From Erythrophleum ivorense (lineage: Eukaryota > Streptophyta > Magnoliopsida > Fabales > Fabaceae), in assembly GCA_026724425.1 (NCBI GenBank), contig JAIUCV010000005.1, positions 34,011,784 to 34,075,783 on the forward strand: a stretch of 64,000 nucleotides of DNA, in the 5' to 3' direction. A program made the position numbers and the translations under genes. This document shows, piece by piece, positions 23,801 to 36,595 of the stretch. The notes beneath the pieces are model-generated. The model was not told the origin of the DNA. It searched no databases and was given only the letters and a program-made list of their open reading frames with translations. Position 1 is the first letter of the stretch; each line of letters begins with the position of its first letter.

Positions 23801-24819
23801 CATTAAAGTGTCCAATTCCTTCACTACAGATATGACAAATATTGTAAAAGAGATGAAAGATGCAAACCTCACAGTGTTCGTCCATCTTATGAAAAATGAG
23901 TATGTGGCCCTGGCATTTGACTATATAGCAGATCCTATTTTGGAGATTGGCACTTTCTTCCAACTTGTTAAGGTTGATGGGATCGTAACTGAGTTTCCAG
24001 CCACTGCTAGTCGATATTTGTGTAAGTCTTCACTCCCTGCGACTACATAGCATTAGAACTAGAGTGAAGATAATAAGTATTTGCTATTAAATCTTTTATT
24101 AAAAAGAAAATAAAAAATGTTTCCCACAATTTAATTCTTATTGGAAAATCTAAAAACAAACATTAACAAATATTTAAGTTGTTTCTTTGAATATACATTT
24201 AAATAAAGAACAACGAAGGGGAATGGGTTGGGAAAGATTCAGTCGAATCTTTTCTTTGTTCATAATAACAAATTATGAACTAAGTTTCCAAGATCTTTTA
24301 AGTCATCCCTCCTTCATACTTTTAAAATCTTCTAATTTCAAAAATTTTGAAGAAATTTTCCCAATGAACAAAAATTATCTTATTTAACCATCAGTTTTCC
24401 CTCCTCCTCCAACCTTACTCATAAAGCATCTTTCATCACAAGAAGTAAACAATTACGGAAGTTCACATATTAATTGGCCCTTGTGCAATATATGCAATGC
24501 AGGGAGCGCATGTAGCGATCCTAACCCTCCTGCCCCAGCAAGTTTTGTATTTTCACAAGTTCTGCCCGGAGATCTAGCTAATTCAGTTGATCCTGAAAGT
24601 AAGCCCCCAGCAGAAGCACCACACCCCCCTCTTGAGGTTTCAGACGTTGTTGAGCCACCACTTCCTGCGGTGATCAGTGTACCAAAAGCTGGGCCTGCGG
24701 CTGCACCAGCTGTAGATACCGGTGCTGGAGCAGCGTCATCTCACTCAGCTGCCTGGACAAATGTTGCCAGCCTTGGTCTTACACTAGCGGCAGCAATTCT
24801 GGTGTTTGGTGTGCTTTAA
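20831..24819 (+). CDS. GDPDL: GPI-anchored glycerophosphodiester phosphodiesterase-like protein
   Basis: Nine exons with GT/AG borders give an uninterrupted 764-codon frame: 20831-20960, 21220-21516, 21897-22006, 22093-22591, 22696-22728, 22836-23117, 23222-23364, 23538-24021 and 24503-24819. The protein has a signal peptide (about residues 1-20), then a TPAPVVPTRKW linker. Two tandem GDPD-like domains follow, one at about 44-350 (IGRGGLSGLFPEGS, QMTKDGSGLCL) and one at about 357-660 (ISSNGAAGIYPGCTDLAYQQ, DGADIIDCSVQMTKDGVAFC). A Pro/Ala/Ser-rich stretch and a hydrophobic tail (ASLGLTLAAAILVFGVL) signal GPI attachment. This is the SHV3/SVL (GDPDL) family, 750-770 aa, plasma-membrane or wall-side proteins needed for cellulose and pectin organisation. 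The usual GDPD acidic metal ligands are altered in the N-terminal domain, as is typical of the family, so enzymatic activity is doubtful. The start was chosen because it gives the signal peptide. A decayed copy lies 10.6 kb downstream. Confidence 0.93.
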
Positions 24820-25555
24820 GCTTAACCTGCTGGACCTTGATGTTGTAGTTCTTGTTCGCTTGGCATGGATTCTGCCACACCCTTATACAAACTATCTCCC
24901 TGTACCATATGGTAGAATGAATGCATATGCATGTAAAATTAGTTTTTGCATATTTGTTATAATAAATTCAAAAGGTCGTGAGTTTTTTTTTCTTCTCTTC
25001 AGAAGTTGTTTCGTACTTGAGAGAAAAAAAAAGGATAAATTTTTTTTTAAAATGACTGAATAATAACTTAGATTCTTTTTCTTAAATTTTTAGAGTTAAT
25101 AAAGTAATAAAAAATGAAATTAATTACTTGATGCGTTTTTTATATATTCATTTTTTATTAAAATATCTAATTGATTACTATAATATTTTAGTTTTGCCAA
25201 TATTTATTATAACTTAAAGTAATAATAACAAAATTTTAGAAAGTTTATGAAAATGATTTCATGTTCCCAGTTTACCCTTCTCTTACATTTTCCCCGTCCT
25301 TTTTTCGAAGTCAAAAAATTGGCATCCACATTATAATAATTTCAGTTTCCAGATGCCAGAAACGCTTCAATGTTCAACATATTCCAATCTAGTATGTGGG
25401 CACGGTTCATTTCATCCTCAGACAGCCAAAAATTGGCAACCAGAGGAAAATTTACACAGAAATAAGAAAGGGTCAGCCAACAGTTTAAGGGTCGAATAAG
25501 AAGGCTCAGATTCGCCTTTTCTCAGACAAGAAAGAGAGCCTACGTATGGCTGCGA
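24820..25555. other. GDPDL 3' flank and AT-rich spacer
   Basis: It contains the GDPDL 3' untranslated region (AATAAATTC at about 24960 is a possible polyadenylation signal). AT-rich DNA follows that is shared with the downstream duplicate. No gene is seen. Confidence 0.55.
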
Positions 25556-25559
25556 GAGC

Positions 25560-25883
25560 ATGGACTGTCAGAAAGACCAGAACGGTAAATTTCAGACAGA
25601 CACAGAGTCGCCTTGCCAAGACGTGGGATCTTCATTCAATGTCTGTTCTAAATGCTATAAACATCATCACGGCCTCAACAACAAGAGGAGGAAGAAGAAG
25701 AAGATGATGACGATGATGAGGAGGAGGAAGGAGAAGGAGGCGGTGATGAAGAGAGAGTGTGAAAGTATGTATGGAGTACCCAAAATGAACTCTGAAGAGC
25801 TGTTTAACAATGGAGATAAAAATCATCGGAACCGCAACAGATCAGAGGGGTACAACAGCTCGCAAAACACCCTCCTCCCCTGA
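25560..25883 (+). pseudogene. Short ORF with possible degenerate A20-type zinc finger
   Basis: The 107-codon frame starts MDCQKDQNGKFQTDTESPCQ and contains VCSKCYKHHHG. C...CSKCY recalls the A20 finger of plant stress-associated proteins (SAPs), but the usual CGFFG stretch is missing. The remainder is Lys/Arg- and Met-rich, translated from an AGG/GAT microsatellite-like run, with no AN1 domain. The related sequence at about 36340-36590 changes frame within the first 40 codons and replaces the first Cys of CSKC with Trp (GTC TGG). It is probably a relic. A non-coding leader is also possible. Confidence 0.35.
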
Positions 25884-25989
25884 CACGGCGTTGCTCATTC
25901 CTAGACTAATGGACTTAAAACCCTACCTCCGTTTTAGCTGCTTTTATAGCGAACCCTAACAAGCAGAGAGCATATTGGACATGTCAAAC

Positions 25990-28110
25990 GATTAGCGATT
26001 CAACATGAATATATATAAAAATATGATTTTCTTTTTTGCAATTAAAAGAAAAAGATTATTATTGGGATCCTCACGACGTCGTTTGACATCGTTTCCCAAG
26101 CCAGAAAAGCAATAGGAACAATTATTTAAACAATTATTATGATTCTCAACGTTTTCTTTTCCTCTTCATCTAATTTTCTTTTCTCATTCTAATTTATTAT
26201 TAATCAATAAATAATTCTTTATATTTAAAATTTTTAATTCTAAATTTATTAAAATAATTTTAAAATTTAAAATTCTTTAATATCAATATCATCAACTTGG
26301 AGTATTAAGCTATGATTCTTCCTTTCATGGTTATAGTTATATACACAAGGTGAGAAAAAATATTGTTTATTTTATAAAAAAATATTTATCTTAATATATT
26401 ATAATATTTTAAATTGTTTAAAAAAATAAATTGTTTCTTAATAGTAATGGAAGTAAATTTTTTATGGTAAAAGAATAAAAAAATAAAAAAAATTTAAGAA
26501 GTAGAAATAAAAAATAATATTTTTGTAAATAAAAATACCTTCACTCAAAATTATTCATTACCATAGTTACTTCTAATCTTTTCCACTGACCTTCTTAAAT
26601 CAATGCCCTTTGATATAATTTGACTATCACACCATCAAACTGAAAGAGGCTAGCTATAAAATAAGAAAGTAAAACTCATACTAGTGAGGTTAACAAAATA
26701 AATTAAACGGATACTTTCTTTCAATATCCACATCATAACATGAAGAGGAATCCTTTGGAGAATACATTTCATTTAGAAAATTTAATTCTATGATTATAAA
26801 ACCTTAGTTTCATAATTTTAAAAGCTTCGACAAAATGTTCTATAAAAATAGGATATTCCAAAATTTTTACACACAATTAAAATCTAGTTGATAAATTACA
26901 AGAGCTCCACTCTCAAATCTTATATATTGAATAAGATTAAAAGGGGAGGAGTCTTGCCTCTAAACAACTAGAGCCACGTCTAAAATACAAAACACAACTA
27001 GTTTACAAAATTACAAAATATTAAAGTTCCCACACGAAGCACTTACAACTTAAAAAGTCTCTCAAACTAAGATGAAGGAGATGGATAGGGTCCAATTCTA
27101 CTATCAGCAAAATGTAAAAAAAATAAATGGTAAGTTTAGACTTTTAGTAAGTAGATAACATACCAAAAGGTACAAATATTTTTACTAAACATCATGTTAC
27201 AATAATATGTTACTAAATGGTAAAAAGTAACAATATCAATGCGTATTTTAATTAACGCATATATGACAATCAAATTATAAAATAACTCTTAAAAAACTTT
27301 TCAACAAACTAAAGTATGAAGCATCTATATAGAACCAAATTAGAATACAAATGTGATTATACAAGTTATAGGGATAAGTAATCGGATGGGAACTTCGTGC
27401 TCATAATCATTAGAATATATCCATATTTGATGGTGGATATATGGGATTACCAACACTCCTGCAAGTTAAGGTTCAGATCAAAGTGCACTAAAATTAACAA
27501 TTATTATTGTTAGTTGCAAGGTTCTATACTAAACAACCTTTATAAAAATCATTAGCTCTAATATATTTGAAAAAATACTGACCAAAAAAATAAAATTTAA
27601 GATATGTTTATGTTGAAATGATGGCAAAATAAGAAGATAATTTATTCCAGCAAGAAATTGATGTATTGCTAAAATATTTCCTCTATAAGCCAATGAAAAA
27701 AAGGAAATGATATGTAACCGCTAATATACAACGATATTTTTAGAAAGATGATAAATGCCTAATCACTTAGGAATTTATTGACTTGGTTGCCTTTCAAAAT
27801 TAGTGATATTGTGTTAGTCATCGTTAGATTCTTTAGAGTTATGTGAGGTTACCTTAATAATGTGGCACTTGATAATATGAATTGGGTTATTTTGGTTTTA
27901 TAAAAATATTCAACTTGTAGAGCATTCATAACACTTGTTGCTAACCAAGTTATGGGTTGACCAGGTTTAAGAGAAGCATGCATTTAAACCTCAATTTCAA
28001 AATTTTGGATACGAAAGTTCAAATTTTAAGCCGTTAAATTATCTTTAAGTAGTTATAGTATCTCCTTTGCCCCTAAAAAAGGGATTTTTGTCATTCCTTT
28101 TTTTTTTTTC
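25990..28110. other. AT-rich intergenic DNA
   Basis: No coding or RNA gene was recognised. Up to about 26635 it belongs to the segmental duplication. The rest is unique AT-rich sequence. Confidence 0.6.
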
Positions 28111-28124
28111 TGTCCTATTGCCCT

Positions 28125-28960
28125 TAGGGATGGCCTCCTCTTCTAGTTTGTTTCATTGTTGTGCGCCATTGGTTCATTTTGTGAGATCTAAGATGATTGA
28201 GAAAGATTTGCAGTTTTTATAGACTGAATTTAGTATTCCTTTTGGGCCTTCTTTGTCATTACAGGAAGGCTTACGTGCCTCCTTAGAATTGAGGTTAAAT
28301 ATAGTGCAGTTGTGTATATAATGATCATTTATACTATGGGCTGGAATTCTTGCTTCATCAATTCATTGCCAAGATGCTGGTTAGCTTTTATTTGTTGTTG
28401 ACATAACTAGTTCCTTCCTTAATCACAAAGATCATGAGCTTCATCATGTTATACAGATAGGCTTCCCAACCTCTGTGGTTCATTATTATTGCTAGTCTTT
28501 TCAATTTGAAACCTTTGTCAAGGTCGTGACGAGGGTTGGTGGGAGTTTATGCCTCAAATAATATGCTGATAAATTTCACTAGTGAGGTTGAGGTGGCTAG
28601 AATTGAGATCACACATTTGGAGGGTGTTAACGCTAAGCTCTCCAAAACTAATGCCGAGCTTGTTGAGACCAAATATCAAACATACTAAGCCCAATGCTGA
28701 GCTTGTACAAAAGGCTACAAAACCAAGAGCTTCTAAAAAGGAGTTCGAGCAACTTCAGCAAAAAATAAGTGTTATCACGCACACTTCTTGAATGAGGCTT
28801 TTTTGAAAGGAGCACAGGATACAGTTGCTAGCAACGAAGAAGCTTGTGGAAGGCCAGGTGAGTTGGCGTTTCAGGTATACACTCGAGGAAGATGATGATG
28901 GCCTCGAGAAAAGTGCCGTGGGCAATTGATCTAGCCTAGCAGTTTTATTTGTTCTTCTCG
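28125..28960 (+). pseudogene. Decayed coding remnant with coiled-coil-like segment
   Basis: An ATG at 28131 opens MASSSSLFHCCAPLVHFVRS and hits a stop after about 30 codons, with protein-like sequence continuing in the same region. From about 28587 to 28960, heptad-like text appears (EITHLEGVNAKLSKTNAELV) with several stops and frame changes. Coiled-coil segments of this kind occur in gag-like regions of plant retroelements and in transposon-related plant proteins. No catalytic motif remains, so the family is not assigned. Confidence 0.35.
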
Positions 28961-28969
28961 GCACTTTTT

Positions 28970-31660
28970 AATTGAGATTCTATAATCCCACCTGATTTTA
29001 AAAACTTATAATTCTTATTTCGAAGTCTATACTCACTTTTTATTTCCATTTTTTCCTCCCTTGTTATGGCTGCCAAGCGTCATGACTTTCGCATAAGCTT
29101 GTTGTGCTTAAGATTGCATAAATCTATTATTCGTTGTAGTTGAAGTTGCGTGGACCTATTCATTCTAAGGTTACAAAAACCTATTGAGTTTGTGGTTACG
29201 TAAATCCGTGACAGTTGTAATTGGGGTCATATAGACCTAATAGATTTGAGGTCACGTAGACCAGTGAGACACCCCTGATCTTTGCACTTTGCTTTGGAGG
29301 GGCTGAGTTTGCCTTGAGTTTTGTTGATTCGAGGTCAAAACTCTTGACTATTTTCTTAATTTCACTGTTTGGCCATTTATAGATTTGTAGCCCTATTACA
29401 CCTAATAACCTATCAAAAGTTGAATGCAACGGAATCACCACCAAAATTATTTTTAAGATACAATTTTGGAAAACCTTATTTAAGACAAGAAAATGATGTC
29501 TGCAAAAATAAATATCCCATAATATTCTTTCTTAAGAATGATTATCTTAAATTAATTGTGTAAAATAAAATAATCTTAATTTTAATATGATTATCTTTAT
29601 CAATTACATACAATGAGAATAGAGAAAAAAATGATAAAAGAAAATAAAAATAAAAAATAAAATATTTATAAGGGACATATTTAATTTAAGATGAGAATTT
29701 GAAGTCTACACACCTTATAATAGCAATGGAAGAGCACATAGTTCGAGTGGGTAAACAACTTGTGTCACTGAGTGATTTTTATTTCTTTTTGTGAAAAAAA
29801 TAAAAATTAATTTCAATATGCAAAAAAAAAAGGGATTAAAGTTGGTTAATTTTTTTTAATTTATGAAACACAACTAATCTCACCCTAACTCTTTTCATTT
29901 TATCTCTTTTGATTTTATTATTATTTGTAATTATCATTTTTTTGAAAAGTGATTTAATTAGTTTTCTAAAATATTTTTTTTAATTTTTGGACTTTTTTTC
30001 TTTGAAATATTTTGTTGTTTAATTTTTTTAAATGTTTTAACTAGTTTTAGAAAAATTATTTTTAGATTTTTGAAACAAAGTTAATTGGACACGAGTCATT
30101 AAAATTCAAAATTTATTTAAAAGTAATTATGCAACCTAATTGACATTAGTACCTCCAAAAATTTAAAAGTCACTAATGGCAAGCTCTAAAAATTAAAATT
30201 AAGAAAAATTAAAATTAAAATAAAAAAATTCATGTTGTTTTATAGCATTTTAATCTTAAACGTCACTATCAAGACTTCCCAAAATTTCATTTCAATTTTC
30301 TTCTCCCAAAACTGAAGCATAACCAAGAGATATACTGCCATTTAAAACTCAAATTCATGCATTCATAACCAACAACCATACACGACAAGGGAGAGCATGA
30401 ATAAAGCAAGAAAATTCAGACCCGAACCAAGGATGTTTTAAACCAAAACTTTCACTAAGCATATTTATACAGGATTGAGACTACATTAGTAAAAATGTGT
30501 GCCAAGATTCGTCTTAATCTCTTTATTAAAATAAAAAAGAGAAAAAGGCATCTCAGAATTTTGTCCAAATAATTCTCCCGCACCAAATCGACTAAGCACA
30601 GAAAACCCAAACATGCACAACTTCGAAAAAAGCTCCACACAAAACCACAACACAGAGAAATGGAATATAACAAGAACTTTCAAATCCCCAAATATCTACA
30701 TTCAAAGTTCAAACACATAATAATATGCTAAACAGTAAGGCTTCAAATCTGACTCCATAATAAATACTTATACAGAACTCAATCAGAAAAGGAAGAGCCA
30801 CAATCACGCTGCAAACATCAGCTTATATCTACCATAATTGAACCTCATGTTAAATATTTATACAGAATTACAATTGAGAATAAGGACCACAAGCACACTT
30901 CGAACATCAGCTCATATTAACTGGCGTGTGTGCTGAGAAAGAGCAACTTCCAATCCTTTACAAAACAGAGGCAACGTCTAAAATCCTAATACCATGAATA
31001 AGAAACCCAACCCCACAAACAGGGACCATCCATTAGGATCAGGCAAACACACAGCATAGCAATGTGGCTGGACCTCTTGAATCCCACAGATGCTCATACG
31101 CTGACAAAGAACACAGCAAGCAATTCCTAACCCAATTTTATATCAAAATCCAGAGCACCTTAGAACATAGCAAAAGAATCTTAAGTTGATTTCATATTAA
31201 AACCAAAGCATCAAGTAACGAATCTACTGTTAATTTCGTATTGAAACCCAGAACATCAAGTAGTGAATCATTGCCTATTTCAATATCAAAACCCAGAGCA
31301 TCAAAAAGTGATTCTACATTTTAATCAGGTTCCAAAAATACAATCAGAGACATTGTTAAGATCAATTCAAACCTAAAACAACTCAATGAGAAGAATGAGC
31401 TAGCTACAAGAATCCAATCTAAAATAGATTCTCGGATATGCTGAATTTAGCATGGACTAGACAAATCAAAAAATGGGCAAGACACTACCTCTGAATATGC
31501 AATGCAATTTTCACTTAGGGACCAAGGAATGCCACGATTCGGATCCTACTCTTTCACTTGGGAACGTCGGTATTCGCCGATGAAGAGAAACGAAGCATTA
31601 GTGAATGTAGCCACCGAACTAAGAGATTAAATTATGTTTATCTCTTGAAAAAAAAAATCA
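28970..31660. other. Intergenic DNA with two weak repeat arrays
   Basis: No gene is recognised. Two units of about 93 bases lie at about 30747-30930 (ATAAATACTTATACAGAA ... CATCAGCT(T/C)ATAT). A degenerate array built on AACCCAGA(A/G)CATCAA(G/A) lies at about 31150-31320. These may belong to an untranslated or decayed transcript, but nothing in them codes convincingly. Confidence 0.5.
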
Positions 31661-31779
31661 GTGAATGAAGCATTCATTGTAAATATGACATCAAATTATG
31701 TTTACATAACTATCATATCACGCGAGAGGATCTATATTGTTCTGATACGGCTTTCTGTGAAAATATCACTTGCATGGAG

Positions 31780-34700
31780 GTCAGCCGCTCATAATTGGAC
31801 GCGGTGGGTTATCAGGCCTTTTCCCAGATCTTGTGCAATTTTCAGATGACAAAGGATGGCTCTGGTTTGTGCCTGGCGGAAATTAAGATTCACAATGGGG
31901 CAACTATTTCACAGCTTGAGCCTCAAGGGCAGAAAAAGTTCAAGATTAAGGGCAAGGATCTGACCTCATGGCTTTCGGTGGAATACACTTCTGATCTGCT
32001 CTGCCAAAATGTGTTATTTGAGTCTTAAATACAGTATCATTTCCGTACTATGATCAGGCTAGAGTATCATTCATGTTCTCTCTAGGTAAAAGCTTAGAAC
32101 AGAGGATTTGCAATCAAAAGCCAAAACTAATGGTCGTTATTGCATGAGAAAATATTCATATCTATTAGCATAAACAAATATAGAAAGGAAAAGAAAAAAA
32201 AAAAACAATTCTGAGTAACACACGGAATATTTTGAAGGTTAGGATTCTTTGTGCATGAAAATTCTTCTGCACATTATTCATTCTTTGCGGATCACAATGT
32301 TATGGCCGATGAACAATAAGATTTAGAACTAGATAGGCTTAGAAATTAAATAATTGATGCTTAAGATCATTGGCAATAGAATGGATAGAATTTAACGGGA
32401 GCTTTTAGCGTGAACAAATCAATTTGTGGCTCTGAAAGTGAGGATTTTTGCTCTTTACTATGTTACAATGAATCAGGCCATATATTCTTGACCAAACCAG
32501 TACGATTGGATTGTTCCCAATTGCTACTCCTGATAGCTTGCAACAATATAATCTCTCAATGTTCTGGTTGAAATGTTTAGGGTCTCCCTCTCTCCCCCAG
32601 TTTCATAAGAATCAGAAAATTTAAACTCTTTAAGCACTGTGAGATAATAATTCACCCTTCTGCTGCAGTATGAAGCATTCTACACCCAGCTTGAGATAAG
32701 GGTGGTAGATTATGTTTTAGACACACTGGAAGTGATGAAGGTAGATTTCCTTTCAGCTCCAGATATTGATCTCCTGAAAACCATGAACGGGAAAGTGTTC
32801 AAGGCAACTACTAGGGTTATCTTCACATTGAAAGTGATGAAGGTAGACTTCCTTTCAGCTCCAGAAATTGGTTTCTTGAAGACCATCAATGGGAAAGTGA
32901 ACAAGGCAACTACTAAGAGGTTATCTTCCAGCTTCTTGACACTATGACATAGAAACCACGACCAACGAGACATATGGCACCATAGTGAAGGATCTTGCAG
33001 CAATCAAGTCATATGCATAAGGGATAATTGTCCCAAAAGATTACATATGGCCAGTTCAAATACTTGGGGCGTCCCACCTGATGCTCACAAATTAGGACCA
33101 GGTATATGCTTCTCGTTTTGCTAATGACATCATCTCAAGTTATAATTATAGCTATGATACTTCTACAGAGTAACTGCAATTTATCAACAATGGTGATTCC
33201 ATTGATGGTTTTGTCACTGATAACACTTCTACAGCATCAGAAGCTGTTGGTAAGATCATTGAACTTCAACCTGTTATTTATTAGTGATCCCTGGGAGACC
33301 ACCAGCCTGTATTGAGCTCAAGTCCAATCCTCACAGTTTTATTCATTTTGCAGCATGCTTATCAAACAATACCAAACCAAATAAAGTTATAGTGCTTATC
33401 TTTAATGTTCTAGATCACAGAATCTCATATAAGACAAGAAGTACAGGTCAATCACAAGCTATAATCTCACAATTATCATTTGCTTTTGCAGGACCAGCTT
33501 CGATCATAAGCAACAATGGAGCAGCTGGAATTTATCCAGGCTGCACTGATCTTGGATATCAGCAAGCAGTAGATGATGGGGCTGACATTATAGACTTCTC
33601 AGTTCAAATGACCAATGATGGAGTTGCCTCTGCATGGATACCGCAGCCCTAACGGAGGGACCCCTGCAATGACAAAATTTATGTCTCAAAGTGCCGATGT
33701 CCCTCAAATTCAATTAGAAAATGGGATTTTCTCCTTTGACCTCACATGGAGCTAGATTCAAACCTTGAGACATAATATGCTTCCATTGAACTAAAAGAAA
33801 TTCAATTCACATACATATCTACTACCCTCTGCAGCATTTGAAAATCAGACTTACTGCATAAATTTCTTGTTTCAGCTCAAATGGTTAGCCCTTTCGCCGG
33901 TAGTGGTAACTTTTAGAGAAACCCAGCATACAAGAACAGTGGTAATTTTGTTACCCTCCCTGAATTTCTGGACCCAATGGCATTTTGATCAACATAAAGG
34001 TGAGCAAAACTCTCTAACTCCCTATAGTGTTTTTCTTTTAGGGTGTGTTTGGATTGAAAATAAGGGAAGGGAGGGTTTAATTATGACCTTTCCCTTGAAT
34101 TAAATCTGAATCAAACTTCTCCATTCCTGCCCTTCCATTCTCCTTGATCCAAATATATGCTAACCCTTTTTTATTTAACAGAATGCTGCCTACCTTGCAT
34201 CAAAGATGGGTCTTGACATTGTGGGTTCGAGCACTGCCCTGAGCAATGCAACCTTAGACAAGAATTCCACAAAACAAGTTCAGATCCAATTTGTTGACTC
34301 TGCAGTGCTTGCCAAGTTTAAGGATAACCCATCTTACAAAAAGGTACCTAACTGAAGAGAAAATAGGGGATGCACCCAAGCAATCAGTGGATGAAATTTA
34401 GAAGTATGTGGACACAGTGAATCTTCCCAAAACCTCTGTCAGCAGAGTGTCTCAATACTTCACTACGGATATGACAAATATTGATCAAGAGATCAAAGAT
34501 GCAAACCTCACAGTGTTTGTCCATCTTATGAAAAAGGAGTATATGGCCCGGCATTTGACTATATAGCAGATCCTATTATGGAAATTGGCACTTTCGTCCA
34601 ACATGTTAAGGTTGATGGGATCGTAACTGAGTTTCCAGCCACTGCTAGTCCATATTTGTGTAAGTCTCCCCTCCCCGCGACTATATAGCTTTAGAACCAA

Positions 34701-35463
34701 AGCGCAGATTATAAGTATTTACTATTAAATCTTTTAGAAAAGGGGGGAAAAAAAAAGTTCCCCCATATTTTAATTCTTATTGGAAAATTAGAAAACAAAC
34801 ATTTAAAAAAATTTTAAGTTGTGTCTTTGAAGATACATTTGGATAGAACACAAAGGGGAACGGGCTGGCAAAGATTCAACAAAATCTTTTCTTTGTCAAT
34901 AATAAAAAATTTTAAGCTAAGTTTCCAAAACTTGTCATCCATTCTTCATATTTTTAAATTCTTCTAGCTCCAAAAATTTTGAAGAAAATTTTTCCAAACA
35001 AAGTGAAAGAAAAATTATCTTTTTTAACCACCTGTTCCCCTTCCTTTTCTCCCAACCTTACTTATAAAGCGTCTTTCATCACAACAAGTAAACAATTACA
35101 AAGGTTCACATATTGACTGGCGCTTGTGCAATATATGTAACGCAGGGAGCTCGTGTGGTGATCCTAACCCTCCTGCGCCAGGAAGTTTTGGATTTTTACC
35201 AGTTCTGCCCAGAGATCTAGCTAATTCTGTTGCTCCTGAAAGTAAGCCACCGGTAGAAGCACCACGCCCACCTCTTAAGGTTTCAGACATTATTGAGCCA
35301 CCACTTCACTGCAGTGATCAGTTGTACCAAAAGCTGGGCCTGCGGCTGCACCAGTTGATGATACTGGCGCTGGCGCAGCACCATCTCATCCAGCTGCCTG
35401 GACAAATATTGCCAGCCTTAGTCTTACCCTAGCGGCAGCAATTCTGGTGATTGGTATGCTCTA
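31780..35463 (+). pseudogene. GDPDL pseudogene
   Basis: All exons except the first can be aligned to the intact gene at 20831-24819. Visible lesions are many. Exon 1, signal peptide and promoter are absent. Exon 2 has lost a block after CTTTTCCCAGA. The exon 2 donor is TT instead of GT (32018). The exon 3 acceptor is AA instead of AG (about 32467). Exon 3 has an inserted base near its end (GTTGAAATG), and exon 4 has a 102-bp tandem duplication and stops. Exons 6 to 9 carry frameshifts, for example at about 33630, in AAAAAGGTACC at about 34340, and at about 35310. No long frame survives. Some short frames could still be transcribed, but no GDPDL-like product is possible. Confidence 0.92.
32729..32932 (+). 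repeat. 102-bp in-frame tandem duplication in the pseudogene
   Basis: AGTGATGAAGGTAGA starts at 32731 and again at 32833, a 102-base (34-codon) period. The two units translate in the same frame (VMKVDFLSAPDIDLLKTMNG and VMKVDFLSAPEIGFLKTING). The intact gene has one unit. The second unit resembles the intact gene more closely than the first does. Confidence 0.9.
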
Positions 35464-36329
35464 AGTTTAAGCTGCTGGACCTTGATGTTGTGGTTCTTGT
35501 TCGCTTGGCATGGATTCTGCCACACCCTTATACAAAATATCTCCCTCTATAGTAGAATGAATGCATATAAAATTCGTTTTCGCATATTTATTATAATAAA
35601 TTCAGGTGGTCATGAGTTTTGGTTTATTTTTTCCAATTTCTTTATTGGATGTTGGGGAGTTGAAAGAAAACAAAATAACAAAATACGATTTTTTGATGTA
35701 ATCAACACCTTCTCACAATGGCATACCATCTCAGCTCAGCCAGTGGTGGAACAGCAAGTACCTTGGTAATAAAATGTTCCCATATGAATGCCTTTTTATA
35801 TTTTGGTCTAATGCAAAAAAAAAAAAATAAATAAATAAAACAAAACAAAATAATAGAAAAAGTTTTTTAAAAAAGATTAAATAATAACTTCAACTCTTTT
35901 CGTTAAATTTTTTGAATTAATAAAGTAATAAAAACTAAAATTAATTACTTTTTTTTCATCTTTTAGTAAAAATAATTGATTATTATAATATTTTAGTTAT
36001 TCTAATATCTATTATAATTTGAAGTAATAAATACTAACAGCACTTTAGCAAGTTTATGAAAATGATTTCATTTTCCTAGTTTATCCTTCTCTTTACATCT
36101 TCCCCCTCCTTTTTCCAAGCTAACAAATTGGCAATCATTGTGTAAATAATGTCAGTTTCCAAACGCCATAAACGCTTCAATTTTCAACATATTCCAATCT
36201 GGTACGCAGGCCAAAAGTTGGAAACCAAAGGAAAATGCACCGAGAAATAAGAAGAGATTAGCAAACAAGTTAGGGTTTGAATGAGAAGGCTCAGATTCGC
36301 CTTTTCTCAGACAAGAAAGAGAGCCTACG

Positions 36330-36595
36330 TATGGCTGCGAAAGCATTGATTGTCGAAAAGACCAGAACGGTAATTTCCGACAGACGCAGAGTCGCCTCGC
36401 CAAGACGTGGGATCTTCATTCAATGTCTGGTCCAAATGCTATAAACATCATCACTGCCTCAAGGAGAAGAAGAAGAAGAAGAAGAAGATGATGATGATGA
36501 TGGAGGAGGTGGGGTGGAGAGAGAGTGTGAAGGGGTGTATGGAGTAGCGAAAATGAACTCTGAAGAGCTGTTTGACAATGGAGATTAAAAAATCA
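36330..36595 (+). pseudogene. Duplicate of the short A20-like ORF, broken
   Basis: It matches 25547-25820, including ATGGCTGCGA(G/A)AGCAT, TGGGATCTTCATTCAATGTC and ATGAACTCTGAAGAGCTGTT. The frame is not kept, the central repeat is now a long (GAA)n(GAT)n run, and the CSKC motif has lost its first cysteine. This argues that the ORF is not under selection. Confidence 0.55.

Larger units (their letters stand above)
21134..26635. repeat. Segmental duplication, left copy
   Basis: From GDPDL intron 1 through exon 9, the 3' flank, the short ORF at 25560 and AT-rich DNA to about 26635, the sequence recurs in the same orientation at about 31690-37545. Exons, introns and intergenic DNA all align, so the duplication was genomic rather than via RNA. 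This copy holds the intact gene. Confidence 0.85.

Noticed and set aside
32710..33003. 97-codon minus-strand ORF in the GDPDL pseudogene
   Set aside because: It is the reverse of the duplicated exon segment and has no independent support.
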